From positions 62,001-126,000 of the forward strand of contig NW_002476218.1 of NCBI RefSeq assembly GCF_000189635.1: a stretch of DNA of 64,000 nucleotides. The letters run 5' to 3'. This DNA is from Tetrahymena thermophila SB210 (lineage: Eukaryota > Ciliophora > Oligohymenophorea > Hymenostomatida > Tetrahymenidae). Below the pieces are notes generated by a model. That model searched no databases, was not told the DNA's origin, and saw nothing but the letters and a program-made list of their open reading frames with translations. Each line of letters opens with the position of its first letter. Position 1 is the stretch's first letter. Position numbers and translations under genes: made by a program. Positions 43,138 to 53,979 of the stretch are shown one piece after another.

Positions 43138-44170
43138 ATGATTAAAAAACTAGACTTAAGTAGCTACACGCCAGGAAATAGGACTCCATAACAAACTAAT
43201 AGGTCTCTATCACCTAGCTCTAAGGGTTCTGATAAAGGATAATCTACTTTTAATAAATAAGATTTTTTGTTTTTAAATACTGATGACTCTTAATTAACCT
43301 TCTCACCAAGAATAAATAACAAAAACCAAAGCTCTACAGTATTGTTTTATCAAAACAAGCTCAGGATTAAAGTAAATAAATGTACTTTTGATGATTTATT
43401 ATCTTGGTAAAGCATTTTATATGCAATTATTTTTAGTAGAATGACAAAAGCTCTATTTTAAATTTAAAAGGAAAGGCAATTATAATAAAATCGAAATAGA
43501 TTAGTCAATAATTTAATACCTATTTCCTAGTTTATAAGGAAAACAGGGTGATACAGATTCAGAAGAATTCATAAATTCACCAGAAGTAAAATTTTTTTAC
43601 AATAAAATCACTTATTTATTAATATTTGAATATTTTAATAATTAGCTAGCAAAAAAAATCATATTGGCATATGAGCTTATTTTAGATTATTATGGGTTAA
43701 AGCTTGAGAACTAAATGAATGGAGAGATAGTTCCTAACAATAATTACAGAGAGAGATAAGAATAAACTTTACAGAAGACATTATCAAAAAATGTACATGC
43801 TTATAGGGTTAAAAGAGTTCTTAATTTCCTTTCTAAAACAGGATTTCTGGTGTATTGCCATCAGTTTATTAAATTTATGTAAACTTAAATTAAAGGGGAT
43901 GACTTACTACTGAAAAAGGCTTAAATAGGCCAAACAGATAGATTAGATTTTAAAAATGTGCCTGTACCACCTTTATTTCATTTAAATGATATTTTTGAAA
44001 GCGATTGGAAGAAATTCGATGAGCTAGATTTAAAAAATGAAATGCAGCAGAAAATGCTTAAGAATTAATCAGTATTTTTCAAATCTTCAAAGTACACAAA
44101 ATCTAAATTACTTACAGAATTCGATAATTAAAATACTTACACAATTTAAAAAAATAAAACTAGTGCATGA
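43138..44170 (+). CDS. Opioid growth factor receptor (OGFr) domain protein
   Basis: Three exons, phase-consistent: 43138-43406, 43471-43585, 43646-44170; 302 aa. The first 70 residues are Ser/Gln-rich. The OGFr conserved region then follows in order: LFYQNKLRI (family FYRNEIRF), TFDDLLSWKGNYNKIEIDQ, SIIQYLFPSLQG (family YIQWLFP), ILAYELILDYYGLKL (family YELMLxFYGIxL) and RVKRVLNFLSKTGF (family RITRILKSLGELG). The splice at 43407-43470 is what restores the Trp and the QYLFP segment; reading straight through gives a TGA. Beyond the domain only about 90 residues remain, ending KNKTSA. In vertebrates the domain binds Met-enkephalin in nuclear growth control, but the domain is older and widespread, and its biochemical role here is unknown. 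Confidence 0.8.
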
Positions 44171-44513
44171 ATTTATTATTTAGATTCTATGTTCAAGCAA
44201 TGCCTATTTTATTTTGAGTTTTTAAAAACAAAAAGTTTTTTGACTTAAAAAAACTAAATTTATATTTTAAAATTTTAATTATCCACAAAACCACTTAGTT
44301 ATTTGTATTCAAATAGAGAAAACTTACTTTAATTTTAATATAATTTAATCTAACTTTATTCTATTCAAACACATAAAAATTAAAAAATTTAATTAATTGT
44401 ATGAAATTCTAAAATAGTTTATTTGTAAAGACTTTAGTTACTAAGATAAAGTAAATTTAAATATAAATAAATTTTTTTGATATTTATTTTAAATATCAGC
44501 CTCATTAGTTTTA
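44171..44513. other. Convergent intergenic spacer
   Basis: 343 bases between the 3' ends of the OGFr-domain gene and the eEF2-like gene; AT-rich UTR sequence only. Confidence 0.6.
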
Positions 44514-46323
44514 TCATATATAACTTTTAAATTCATTGACAATTGCCTTTACTAGATCATCTTCGTTAATGGCTGCTTTGTCATTTATTTGCTCTATTTC
44601 TATTCTTAAACCTTTAATATTTGATAGTTCAATTGCCTTTTCAAAGCACTTAAATATACTTTTATTTTGTGAATTTTTGGAGTAATTCAATACGATACAA
44701 TCTTGCTTAATACAAACAATGGAGGAAACATCCTATTTTGTAAAGTCATTATTTTGAATGAGATATTCAGCTAATTCTTCAAATGTTAAAAATAATTCAT
44801 TTTTTTAGGCAAAAACTTTTTTAAGCTTTGGGTTAAGTTTATCTAATGTTCCTAAGATGTAGTTTTAAATGCTGAAAGGATTTTTATTTTCCAAAGAAGA
44901 GGGAGTTTCTTTGTACTGTTAGCTGTATGTTTTGTAGAATTAAATTCCATTTTCTTCAATTAAAATCATACCTTCTTAAAGGTCATCAGCTTTTATAAGC
45001 ACAACTTAGCCTTAAATAACTTGATTCCATTCTAGAGTTATATAATTTTTGGAAAAATAAGGCTAAAATATACCAGTAACCTCTATTTATCTAAGAAGCT
45101 ATGGACCTGTCATCAAATCACATACAAAAGCATTAAGCTTAGCAATTTTATTTTCCCTTTTTTTTAGAATTTTTGCAAGTGTTAATCCTGTTGTAGGATC
45201 TTTTCCAAAGCAATAAATCATATTTGATTTTAGTTCTTGATACTTTTCTAATTATTTGCTATAAACTTACCATCTATTTAATTCTAATAAACCCTCCTCA
45301 AATCCTAAAATATGCTTTTAGACAGCTCCTAAGATAGCTTTGGCACTATTAAGCCAAGCATACATTATGACTCTCAACAAAATTCTTCCAGACTTAATTT
45401 TTTGAATAAGCTTTCATAAAATTCATAAATTTCTAAATAAATTACTTTGTTTGAAATGTCAACTTCAATACCAATTTACTTTACAAGTTCTTGAACAAGA
45501 TCTAAACTTCCTTATCTAATTAATAAATGAAGTCTCCAAATAGGATCAAAGATGAAAGTGCAAAAAGATCTATTAACTTTTTTCTAATCTTGAGAAGTGA
45601 TGTGCCATGTCTAAAGTAAATAATAAACATTTATTTTTTTTTAAGGTGTTGCATTAAATTTATTACCTTGTCATCAGAATTATAATAATTTTCTCCCCAA
45701 AATTTAGTAACTAATTTTTAAGGTTCAATCTTCAACTTGCTACTGTACTCTTCAGCGAAATTATGTAATGAAAAAGCCCATCCATCAACTGCTGATCCAA
45801 TCAATACATTAGACCTTGTAGGTTCGATTTCTTCAATATAATCGCTTTAATCTTCATTAACTTATTCAATCAGTTAATTTGCTTATTCAATTTTTTCTAT
45901 TAAGAGTTAGTAGACTTCTTCTGGATTACTTTTTTACATGTCGAAAATAGCTTTATCAAGTTTATTGAAATACCAGACAAAGTTTAATTTAAACTTTTTA
46001 ATAGTTTTGAGTATGTTTGAAAACTATACTGAATCTAGATTTTTTTCAGTAAGATCAATGACAATTATTATTCCTTCTTTATCGCAAAAATGTTCATTAG
46101 TATTGTCAATGCTAACTACATTTTTATCTTCAATGGCTAAAGTTATTCTACCTAATTCTAATTCTTAAATTTTAAGATCTCCTTCAGGTTTAAATCCATA
46201 GTTTTTATATAAAAAATTAGTCAAAGATGTAACACCGCACCCTTTACTAGTTCCTAGAATACTTATATTTTTTTAGGCAGCTACATCTAATAAGATTTTT
46301 GATAAATCTTAGCTTGATTTCAT
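44514..46323 (-). CDS. Truncated eEF2-like protein with degenerate GTPase domain
   Basis: Two introns (45611-45666 and 45393-45445) in consistent phase give 566 aa. The order of conserved segments follows elongation factor 2 domains I-II: INFVWYFNK-like FVWYFNKLDKAIFDM (G4, NKLD kept), PEEVYQLLIEKIEQAN, GSAVDGWAFSLHNFAEEY (G5 region), KFWGENYYN, SFCTFIFDPIWRLHLLI, and after the second intron SGRILLRVIMYAWLNSAKAIL, which equals the start of domain II in eEF2. The P-loop region GTSKGCGVTSLTNFL has Val31 in place of the invariant Lys; the switch I segment is nearly absent, and DxxG reads DNTN. Domain II-like sequence continues to about residue 400, then about 160 residues have no match and domains III-V (ribosome-translocating part, normally another 350 aa) are missing. 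Reading frame is intact and uses Gln-coding TAA/TAG, so this looks like a retained, diverged gene rather than a pseudogene; GTP hydrolysis is not expected. Confidence 0.78.
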
Positions 46324-46950
46324 TTTCCTAGATTCTTTTAAAAATTTTATATTACTAATTTTGCTTTTATAATTAAATTATTAAAATCTTTCTAAAATTT
46401 TCTAAAATGTAATAAAATTTTTAAAATATAAAAATTTTAGCAGGAAAATTGAACTCCTTTCGATAAATTAGAGCTTTAAAAAAATGAATTTTTTCTATTA
46501 AGAATTAACTACGAAAGCTTTTTATATTATAAATAAAAAATATTATGACTACTTCACCGATTCTAAAGTAAATATTATGAATATTAATGGAAAATAAAAT
46601 ATTAGAAATTATTTATTTATTTTTGAAAATTGAGCCAAAACATAAATCATTATAAATTAAATTGAACTAATTAAAGATAGCTGATTAGCAAGAAATATAG
46701 ATTTTGAATTTATTAAATATTATATATATCAGCTAATTTAGCAATAGATTTCGCATATTTTTTGAAAAACTGTGTCCGCAACCAAAGATTTATTTAACAT
46801 CAAAAAAAGATATATTTTAAAAATTTTAAGAATTATAAGACACAAACAATATCTACTTAAACAGAAAAAATAGCACTACACTAAATCTTATTTTTAAATA
46901 AATAAAGCATTTAATATAAGAACTTTAAATAATTATTATATAAAAGAGAT
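46324..46950. other. Divergent intergenic region
   Basis: About 630 bases containing the 5' flanks of the eEF2-like gene (-) and the Q/N-rich gene (+). No motif recognised. Confidence 0.6.
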
Positions 46951-49518
46951 ATGAAGTTTGTTTTGACAGACGAAGAGTTAAATAAATATAAAAATGATGA
47001 TAGCTTGGATGAGAAAAGTGAATACAAATAGTTTATCAATACAGTTAAGAGTGATTAAAAAAATATATCTGAAAAAGCAAATTCTAAGTCGAATAGCTTA
47101 GATAAAGCAAGACTAGAAACTAATAGTGCGTTTAATATAAAAACAAGCAATCAATAAAAGAAAGTCATAGATGATTAATACCCAGTTATTGCTGAATTCC
47201 AAGATTATGATCAACATGCAAACCATGAAAAGCAATTTTATATCCCATTTATGAATGATAAAAAAATGAAAGATTAGTCATGTAAATTTTATTTAATTTC
47301 ATTTATTAAATAACTTTATTATTTATCAAACAGTTAAAAATAATAAAAACGAATATAGCGATTAAGATGATTACGATAACTAATCATCTTAGCATTTTGA
47401 TATTTTACCTTTGCTAAATGAGAGTAGTTCTTCTTAGCAAAGATCTTAGCAACTTTCTTAACAAGGATCTTTGCAGCTTTATTAATAGTAAAGATCTTTA
47501 AATAGTAATAAAGGATTTAAATTAGCTAATAAAACGCAAATAGGACTTGATTTTTAACAATAATAATTATCAAGTATAAAAGGAAAAAATAAAATAATTC
47601 TTCAAAGTAAAGAAATCAATCAATTTTAAAATAAAAACCTTTTATAAGACTAAAATAATCATTAAAATCTCAAAGCAGCAGAAAAAAATATATTTATTTA
47701 GAATTAGAGTAAATTTATATAAAATAAAAAGATTAATGATAACCAGTTAATAGGAAAGGATAGAAATTAAAATTATTCTTCATAGCCTAAGTAATTATTT
47801 TAAAATATGGAAAGCTTTAATTCTAACTTGATTCCCTCCAGCTTGAGTAGAAATAATCAATAAAATACCTCATCTATTAGTAATACGAGTTAGAATACAA
47901 CATAAAATCAACAATAGAAGTAATTTTAGAACTAATCGTAAAATGGATTTAAGCAAAATGGGCTGTTTTAAAGCAACAATTAACTTCTTTAAGAAAATAA
48001 ATTAAATTATTTACCAAGGTATTAAGAAAACATCCTAAATAATAGATAAACCAATTTTGTGTCCAAATAACATGCAGAAAAGCAAATGATGCAAAGAATT
48101 TAAGAAAAAAAAGATTTGGCTCTAAATATGAGAAGAAAGAAGGGATTTTTAGTAACTGAAAAATACAAGCAAAAGCTATTGCGAGATGAACAAAATGATA
48201 GTGTGAAGAAAGCTAGAAATGGAATTTTTTTTGAAAAATATGAAAAGCTTTATCAATAAGTTTTGCTTCGATACTATAAAAAAGATTTAGAAGACAAAGC
48301 AATCAGGGCAGATGGTATAGATTTCCTTATGTTCTAGATTCCTAAATGTATAAAGCCAAAGCCAAACATATTAGTCAAAAAAGGTTATTTATTTATTTCA
48401 TTTATAAAAAATAAGATTCTTAAGAATTTTTAATTTATTTAATACTCATAATATGAAATCCAATAAATTTATTTTATCTGATTTGTTTAGAAGCAATTCA
48501 AAAACATGGATAAATATAAAAAAATTGATTATTTATCAGTCTATTTAAAACAAAAAATGTAGATTCAACTGATAATTCTATATAGAATATTTTTAATTCA
48601 TTTTTATGATTGTTTCACTTTTATATTTTCAGATTCAAAAATGATATTTGTAAATATTAAATTTCGAGTATATTAACTCGAAATAAAAAGTTTTGGAATA
48701 ATTCATTTCTGGAACAAAAATATATTTTAAAATTAAAAAATTAGCAGAAGTTTCACAAATTTTAGTTTGATTACACATTTTATATTTATTATTTATTTTT
48801 AAAAGTATACTTTTAACAGAGAGAATCTTTGGTTTTTTTTTTAATTAATTAATAAAAGTAACTTTTAATGATAAATCATACTACTATTAACTAATTTTAG
48901 TTTCGAGTTATCGAAATTTGAAAGCAAACAAAGAAAATACGATATTTTTAGTAGTAAAAAGTCTATTGATAATAGATAGTGATTTCATCCCAATTTTTGT
49001 TTACTTCATTTATATGATCTTTAAATTAATTTGGATTTTTATTATTCTACATAGTTGATGATCATAAATTATATTACGGAGTTTTACAATCTATGAGAGA
49101 CAAGCATTTTATGGATATGTTAGAATTTTTACAAAAAGGTAATATGTTCACTTTAGATTAACTTAAGAGATTCGAAGAGAAGCGATTGGAGCTACTTAAT
49201 AATACTTTGAAATACAATGTCCTGTTCAGACCGAAAAAAAAAAAATTTGGAACCACCTGTTTCTCGAATTAAGTCAATAGACAGTTATTACCAGGATAAA
49301 TTTTACCAAATTAAAGTTTCTAAAACAATAACTCGTTGAACGGAGGGTAAAACTCTTATGATTTCACATCAGAAAGCAATTGTAAAATTTTTTATTTAAT
49401 TTTCTTGACTTTATTAATTGTGGATAAAATTTTGAGACAGTCAAAACTAATAAATCTACATTTCTCACTTATTTTTTTTCAAGAAAATTTGTAGTAAATA
49501 TTATTTACTATAGAATGA
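46951..49518 (+). CDS. Gln/Asn-rich protein of unknown function, 3' end uncertain
   Basis: Starts MKFVLTDEELNKYKNDD at 46951. Exon 1 (46951-47281) joins exon 2 at 47334 in phase across a 52-base intron. The second exon runs to about 48384 and is Gln-, Asn- and Ser-rich, with a QQ-x-S repeat stretch, ending in a basic, better-ordered part (NMRRKKGFLVTEKYKQKLL, GIDFLMFQIPKCIKPKPN). Two 3' ends fit phase: a short exon giving TGA at 48526-48528, or a skip to an exon starting near 49058 that reads VDDHKLYYGVLQSMRDKHFM, then DQLKRFEEKRLELLNN and on to TGA 49516-49518. The second continues more like protein and is preferred. It may even continue into the next frame at 49837, whose upstream TTAG site also fits phase. 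No known domain seen. Confidence 0.55.
47434..47505 (+). repeat. 12-base degenerate tandem repeat coding QQ-x-S
   Basis: Successive units of about 12 bases with AGATCTTAGCAA / AGGATCTTTGCAG character encode QQRS, QQLS, QQGS, LQLY, QQQRS inside the Q/N-rich protein. AGATCT or GGATCT recurs four times within 70 bases. Confidence 0.65.
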
Positions 49519-49836
49519 AAATAAATAAAAATTAATTCAAATCAAGTGGCTATTTTTTTATTTTATTTTTGAATGCATATTAGAAAGTTTTGCAAAAATA
49601 TTATAGAAAGAATCTAAATTAAAGATTAATTAATCAATTTTCAACTTTTTCTATTAGATAGATATTCGATATTAAAATTCAAATAAAATATTGATATTAA
49701 TCATGATTCTAATAATTATATATTATATGCCCTCTAATTCTAACTATAATGTTAGTGCTTACTTTCACAAGCTTTCTATAAAAAAACAAATTAATTAACC
49801 ATTATATGTAAAAAAACTTTTAAATAAAAATTAGAT

Positions 49837-50394
49837 ATGTATGGCGAAGGCTGGAGTAACACTAATTAGAGCAGTGATTAATACATTCTAAATGTGATCA
49901 ATAGCCTAAAAAATCAATAATAAAACAATCCATTTAACAAATCTAAGCAACCTCAGCTTGATTAATAACCCACTTAATAGATGTAAATACCAAAATAAAA
50001 TGAATAAAACAATTAAAAAACTAATTATTTTAAAGCACAAAAACAAATATAATAAAAACAATTTGAAGATATGATTACTTCGTCAAAAGTAAATTAATAA
50101 AGCGAAGCATAGCAAAATAAAATAATAAAAAATTAAGAATTAGGCACAAAATAATAACTCTTTGTACATAATGTATAGAAAACAAATAATTATTTGAACT
50201 CAAAAGAGTAAATAAAAGATCAAGATAACCTAAAAAATTCTACCCAACTAAGGACTTTTGGTGGTTTAATAGTTGACGGGATAAATAAAATAAGTTAGTT
50301 TCTAAGACAAAGGATTTTTTTAATTAAATCAAAAGATAATTAAATTTCTTCTTCTTCTTCCTCTTCTTTTTATGATACTAATAATCAAAATTGA
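49837..50394 (+). CDS. Gln/Asn-rich hypothetical protein, 185 aa, or last exon of the previous gene
   Basis: Open from ATG 49837 (MYGEGWSNTNQSSDQYILNV) to TGA 50392-50394, 185 codons. More than a quarter of residues are Gln or Asn, most encoded by TAA/TAG. A mid-region has QFEDMITSSKVNQQSEAQ and the C-terminus holds a more ordered patch TFGGLIVDGINKISQFLRQR before a poly-Ser run. The bases just before the ATG end in AAAATTAG, a good 3' splice site, and the phase fits joining to the preceding gene at about 49381. If so this is the last exon of a longer Q/N-rich protein. No domain recognised. Confidence 0.45.
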
Positions 50395-51220
50395 AAGTGT
50401 ATTTTTAAATAACAAAAATATCAAGTAAACAGACATAAAATTATCTTTATACTTATATACTTAATCGATTATGAAACAATTATTTTTAATTATTATTAAT
50501 CAGCTCAACCATAATTAAAATTCATCTCATCTTTAGTTATTTATTTGTCAGCAAGCTTATTTATTAATACTCTTCATTGTACAGAATATCTTTTACTATT
50601 ATATTTTTATACAGCCAGTTGTGTTTTGAATTTCATTTTAAATTAATAATAAATATAATTTAAGAATATTTGATATTTCATTTAAAATTTATTTGGGAAT
50701 ATTAAAATTCATATAAAAAATTGCAATAAACAGAAATAAGTTTTAAAATTTAGTCAAAAAAAAGATATATTTATATAGGAAAATTGTTAAAATGTATTTG
50801 TTAGATTATGATTTATAATATATATGCATGCATTTAGGTTTAACACCTTTTTTAAATGTTAATTATTTGAGTATGTTTCAATTATATTTTTTTTCTGCAT
50901 ATTATTTATATAAAAAATTGGTGTGGGGCGGGATATTTGTTATATGTAGATTTCGATAGTTTTTGTATTTAGTTTTCTCAAATTTTATTTATGATATCAA
51001 CTTACTACTAATCTAATTTTAGTAAAAATTAATAAGTGCTTCTTTAGAATGATTGAAATTCCAGCTTTTATCACTTCAAATGTGCTGGTATAACTATTAT
51101 TTATATATAAAAAATAAATTAAATTATTTCTAAAACCTTAAAAAATCTTAAACAAAGTAGAAGATTTAAAAAACTTCAAATAAATAATAGAAAGCCAAAA
51201 AAAAACTAATAATTAAAAAG
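50395..51220. other. Intergenic, AT-rich
   Basis: About 0.8 kb without a credible frame; a small G-rich patch GGTGTGGGGCGGG lies at about 50920-50932. Contains the promoter side of the Cys-rich gene. Confidence 0.55.
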
Positions 51221-52042
51221 ATGATTCCTATGCAATAATACCCTCCCCAATAATACCCTCCACAATAATACCCTCCTTAATAATAGGTTATTCTAGTTTA
51301 ATAGCCTATGATGAATGATTATTAATAATAGCTTTTACAAATCTAGAGATAATAATAACTTGCTCTTCTATAAAAAGTCTAGTTTGATGTCCCTTAAAAC
51401 TGGACTAACGAAACTACTCACCTTAGGTTCTCCTAACAAGTTTGCTGCTTTGGTAAAACTTCCATATATACTTAGACTTAAAATTTTGGAAGAATCGACT
51501 TTTACAGAGGAAATTGCAAATTGGCTTGTTTCAGTTGCAAATAAAGTTGTCTTTGCTATGACCATGTAGAAATACCTTACTACTTCTAAAATAACCCAAG
51601 TTAATCTTGCCCTATTGAAATTGAAATGTGTTGCTTGAAGACTGCATTAATTAGATACAAGGGTACTGTCATTGGTAAGGTTGAACTCCTTATAACAGGT
51701 ATTTGTGCCACATCTCCAAGAGTTGTTGTTAAACCTATCGATGAATCTAAATCTCCTATGGTCCTTATACCTTTAGTTTCCTGCTCTAACAGATTAGATA
51801 TGTGCTCAGGTTATTCTTGCAAATATCCAAGAATAATTAATGTTGAAAGAAACGGAAGTCCTTACACAAAAATCACTAATAACTTTGAACCTAATCCTTG
51901 CTGCACTATGCCTTGTTCTGAATAAAATGCATTTTATGCAAGAGGAGATATTTCTTTTGAACCTACTATGAAAGATGATGAAAAAATATTGCTAGTATGT
52001 GGTTGGATCATATAACAAGCCTTTATGTCTCGTGTTTTATGA
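51221..52042 (+). CDS. Cys-rich protein with N-terminal YPPQQ repeats, unknown function
   Basis: Intronless, 273 aa, ATG 51221 to TGA 52040-52042. The N-terminus is MIPMQQ followed by three YPPQQ units and a Gln-rich linker to about residue 65. The folded part begins with FDVPQNWTNETTHLRF and has about 20 Cys, many in pairs: VCCFGK, NCKLACFSCKQSCLCYD, SCPIEIEMCCLKTA, PCCTMPC. An internal segment KGTVIGKVELLITGIC and the closing FARGDISFEP-like and EKILLVCGWIIQQAFMSRVL resemble the layout of scramblase-type beta-barrels preceded by a Pro-rich tail, but the match is too weak to name it. No signal peptide; the Pro/Tyr/Gln repeat resembles those on cytosolic membrane-binding proteins. Better G/C content and codon use than neighbours suggest good expression. 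An alternative frame at 51315-51569 is a shadow. Confidence 0.7.
51232..51284 (+). repeat. 15-base tandem repeat coding YPPQQ
   Basis: Three near-identical units of CAATAATACCCTCC plus one variable base in the start of the Cys-rich gene. Only the third base of one Pro codon and one Gln codon vary, so duplication is recent or kept homogeneous. Confidence 0.85.
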
Positions 52043-53397
52043 GAACATTTTGCTCATTTTTATCATAAAAGCATTTGTTTATTCATCAATGCATTCGTTT
52101 ATTATATTAACTATATTGCTTCTATCTATAATTCTAATAATGATTGTCAATTATATTATAAATTACTAAAATATGAAGAAAAAAAATTATTAAGTACGAT
52201 TTATTATTTCACTTGATTCAAGTTATTTTTTGATGTATCATAAATTTAAAAAACTGATTTATTTGCTATTAATTTATCTAAAATTGTCAAGTTATCTTTA
52301 TATATTCTTCTTAATACTTTTTTTTATTTAAATTTATGTAATCTTGAAAAGTTATTTGATTAGTTGAAGATTTATTATTTAAAAAAAAGACTAACAATTA
52401 AATATAAAAACAAAATAAAAAAAGCAAATTAATAAATAAATTAACTTATTTATTTCTTATTTTTAAATTATTTCGTCATTTTATTAATAAACAAAATATC
52501 TATCTTTTTAACAATTAAAAATACACTTTTAATAGTTGTAAAAATGAATTATAAAAAATACATAGATATGTATTTATCCCATTTATCTAATTACAAATAG
52601 AAATTGATAATATATAAAATTATTTCTAATAAAATAACCTAAATTACTCAACTTTATTAAGGCAACATTTTATCAAAAAAAATTTATAACTAAAAAATAT
52701 AATTTTGATTGTTACTTTTTTAAAAATTATGTAATAGTAATTGAAGATTATTTTAAAATAACGATAAATTTAAATTGATCAAAATCGAAATAAAAAAAAA
52801 TTTATTCACTAACGCTATTTTTATTTCATAAATAAATTTATGATTAGAAGTCAATTATTTATTATTTTTAACAATATAAATTCATATTGTCTTTCTTCTT
52901 TGTTTTAAATTTAATTTCTTTGCAAAAATCATGTAGTTATAGATAAATAAAGATTCATAAAAATACTTTGCATAAGTTCAACCTAAATAGTTTTTACTTA
53001 ATTTTTTTTGGACTATAATATGATTTCTCTTTGTTAAATCAAAATCTATCAAGTAAAATTTATATTTTTTGGCATTTTTATTTTGTCTATAATTTGTATT
53101 AAATAATGTTTTAATTAATTATTTTAGGCGAGTTTAAAATTTCTTATTATGTAATTTATCTAATTATTATTCTTTTTTTAATATTTAAATAAACAAAATC
53201 TAAATACATTTTAACGTTTTGCATACTTACTTTGACTCATGACTTTCTTGATTGTTTGTTTGAATTCATCATATAAATTATATAAAAATTAAAATTTGTT
53301 TATAGTTTTAAGAAACTCACTCTAAATTTTGTTTTTCTTTTAAAGACTATAATTTATATACAAATAATTTCTAACCAACTAAAAGGTAAAACTTCCT
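52043..53397. other. Intergenic, AT-rich
   Basis: About 1.35 kb with no recognisable feature on either strand. Confidence 0.6.
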
Positions 53398-53979
53398 ATG
53401 ACAAAAAAAGAATTTAGCCCAGAAGATTTCTTAACAAGAGCTGAAAAGATACAGCAGTTGCAGTTTCCAGCATCCAACAAACAAAGAGTTATTGTTTTAC
53501 CCAATAACGAAGGTTTAGGATTTAGAAAAACTTGCTATAAAGATGATTTAGTTGGAAGAATAGATAAAAAAACATTTGATGAAACAATAATTTAAGCAAA
53601 CAAAATATGTGAGACTACTTGGACAAAGAAAAAATGTGAGGAAGAAGCAGAGTATTAAAAATCTTTAAAAGTGATTTTATATATAGCTATTTTTGTTTCT
53701 TTGATTTCATTTATTCTTCTAATCGTTTTGGTTTATGGAAATGGTGATTAAAACCTTCTTTGGGCAAGCATTTGCTTAATTTGCGTTGCTGGTGGTCTTA
53801 CGTTACTAGTAGTTATAAAAAGTTTGTTTTCATAGCCTACTTTTATTGATTTAGAGCAGAGTATTCTTCAATAATTAAACAACTACTTTGAATAATAAAA
53901 TAACTAAACATATGAAAAAAGAGGACTAAAATGGGAAGTTCATGAGAAATTTTATTGGTTAACCCTTCATATAAAGTGA
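53398..53979 (+). CDS. Two-TM protein with CHIC/Erf4-like domain
   Basis: Intronless, 193 aa, ATG 53398 to TGA 53977-53979. The N-terminal part has RVIVLPNNEGLGFRK, a loop, then FDETIIQANKICETTW. Two membrane segments follow at about residues 100-123 (ILYIAIFVSLISFILLIVLV) and 130-150 (ASICLICVAGGLTLLVVI). The C-terminus LEQSILQQLNNYFEQQNNQTYEKRGL ends in GLKWEVHEKFYWLTLHI. This arrangement of a central hydrophobic/Cys-containing hairpin followed by an L-x-x-x-N-x-x-x-Y-x-x-x-G-L-x-W block matches CHIC1/2 and Golgin-A7/Erf4 proteins, which partner DHHC palmitoyltransferases on Golgi or vesicle membranes. The Cys run typical of animal CHIC is reduced to two Cys in the second segment. Assignment is by motif memory and is moderate. 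Confidence 0.6.

Noticed and set aside
43407..43560. TGA stop or frameshift in the OGFr-domain gene
   Set aside because: Splicing 43407-43470 keeps phase and restores the conserved Trp and QYLFP block.
45385..45450. Apparent frameshift and TGA inside the eEF2-like gene
   Set aside because: A 53-base GT-AG intron (45393-45445) removes it and restores alignment to eEF2 exactly at the domain I/II boundary.
51221..52042. Phospholipid scramblase call for the Cys-rich protein
   Set aside because: Pro/Gln leader and Cys clusters are suggestive, but the scramblase core motifs and C-terminal membrane helix are not seen.
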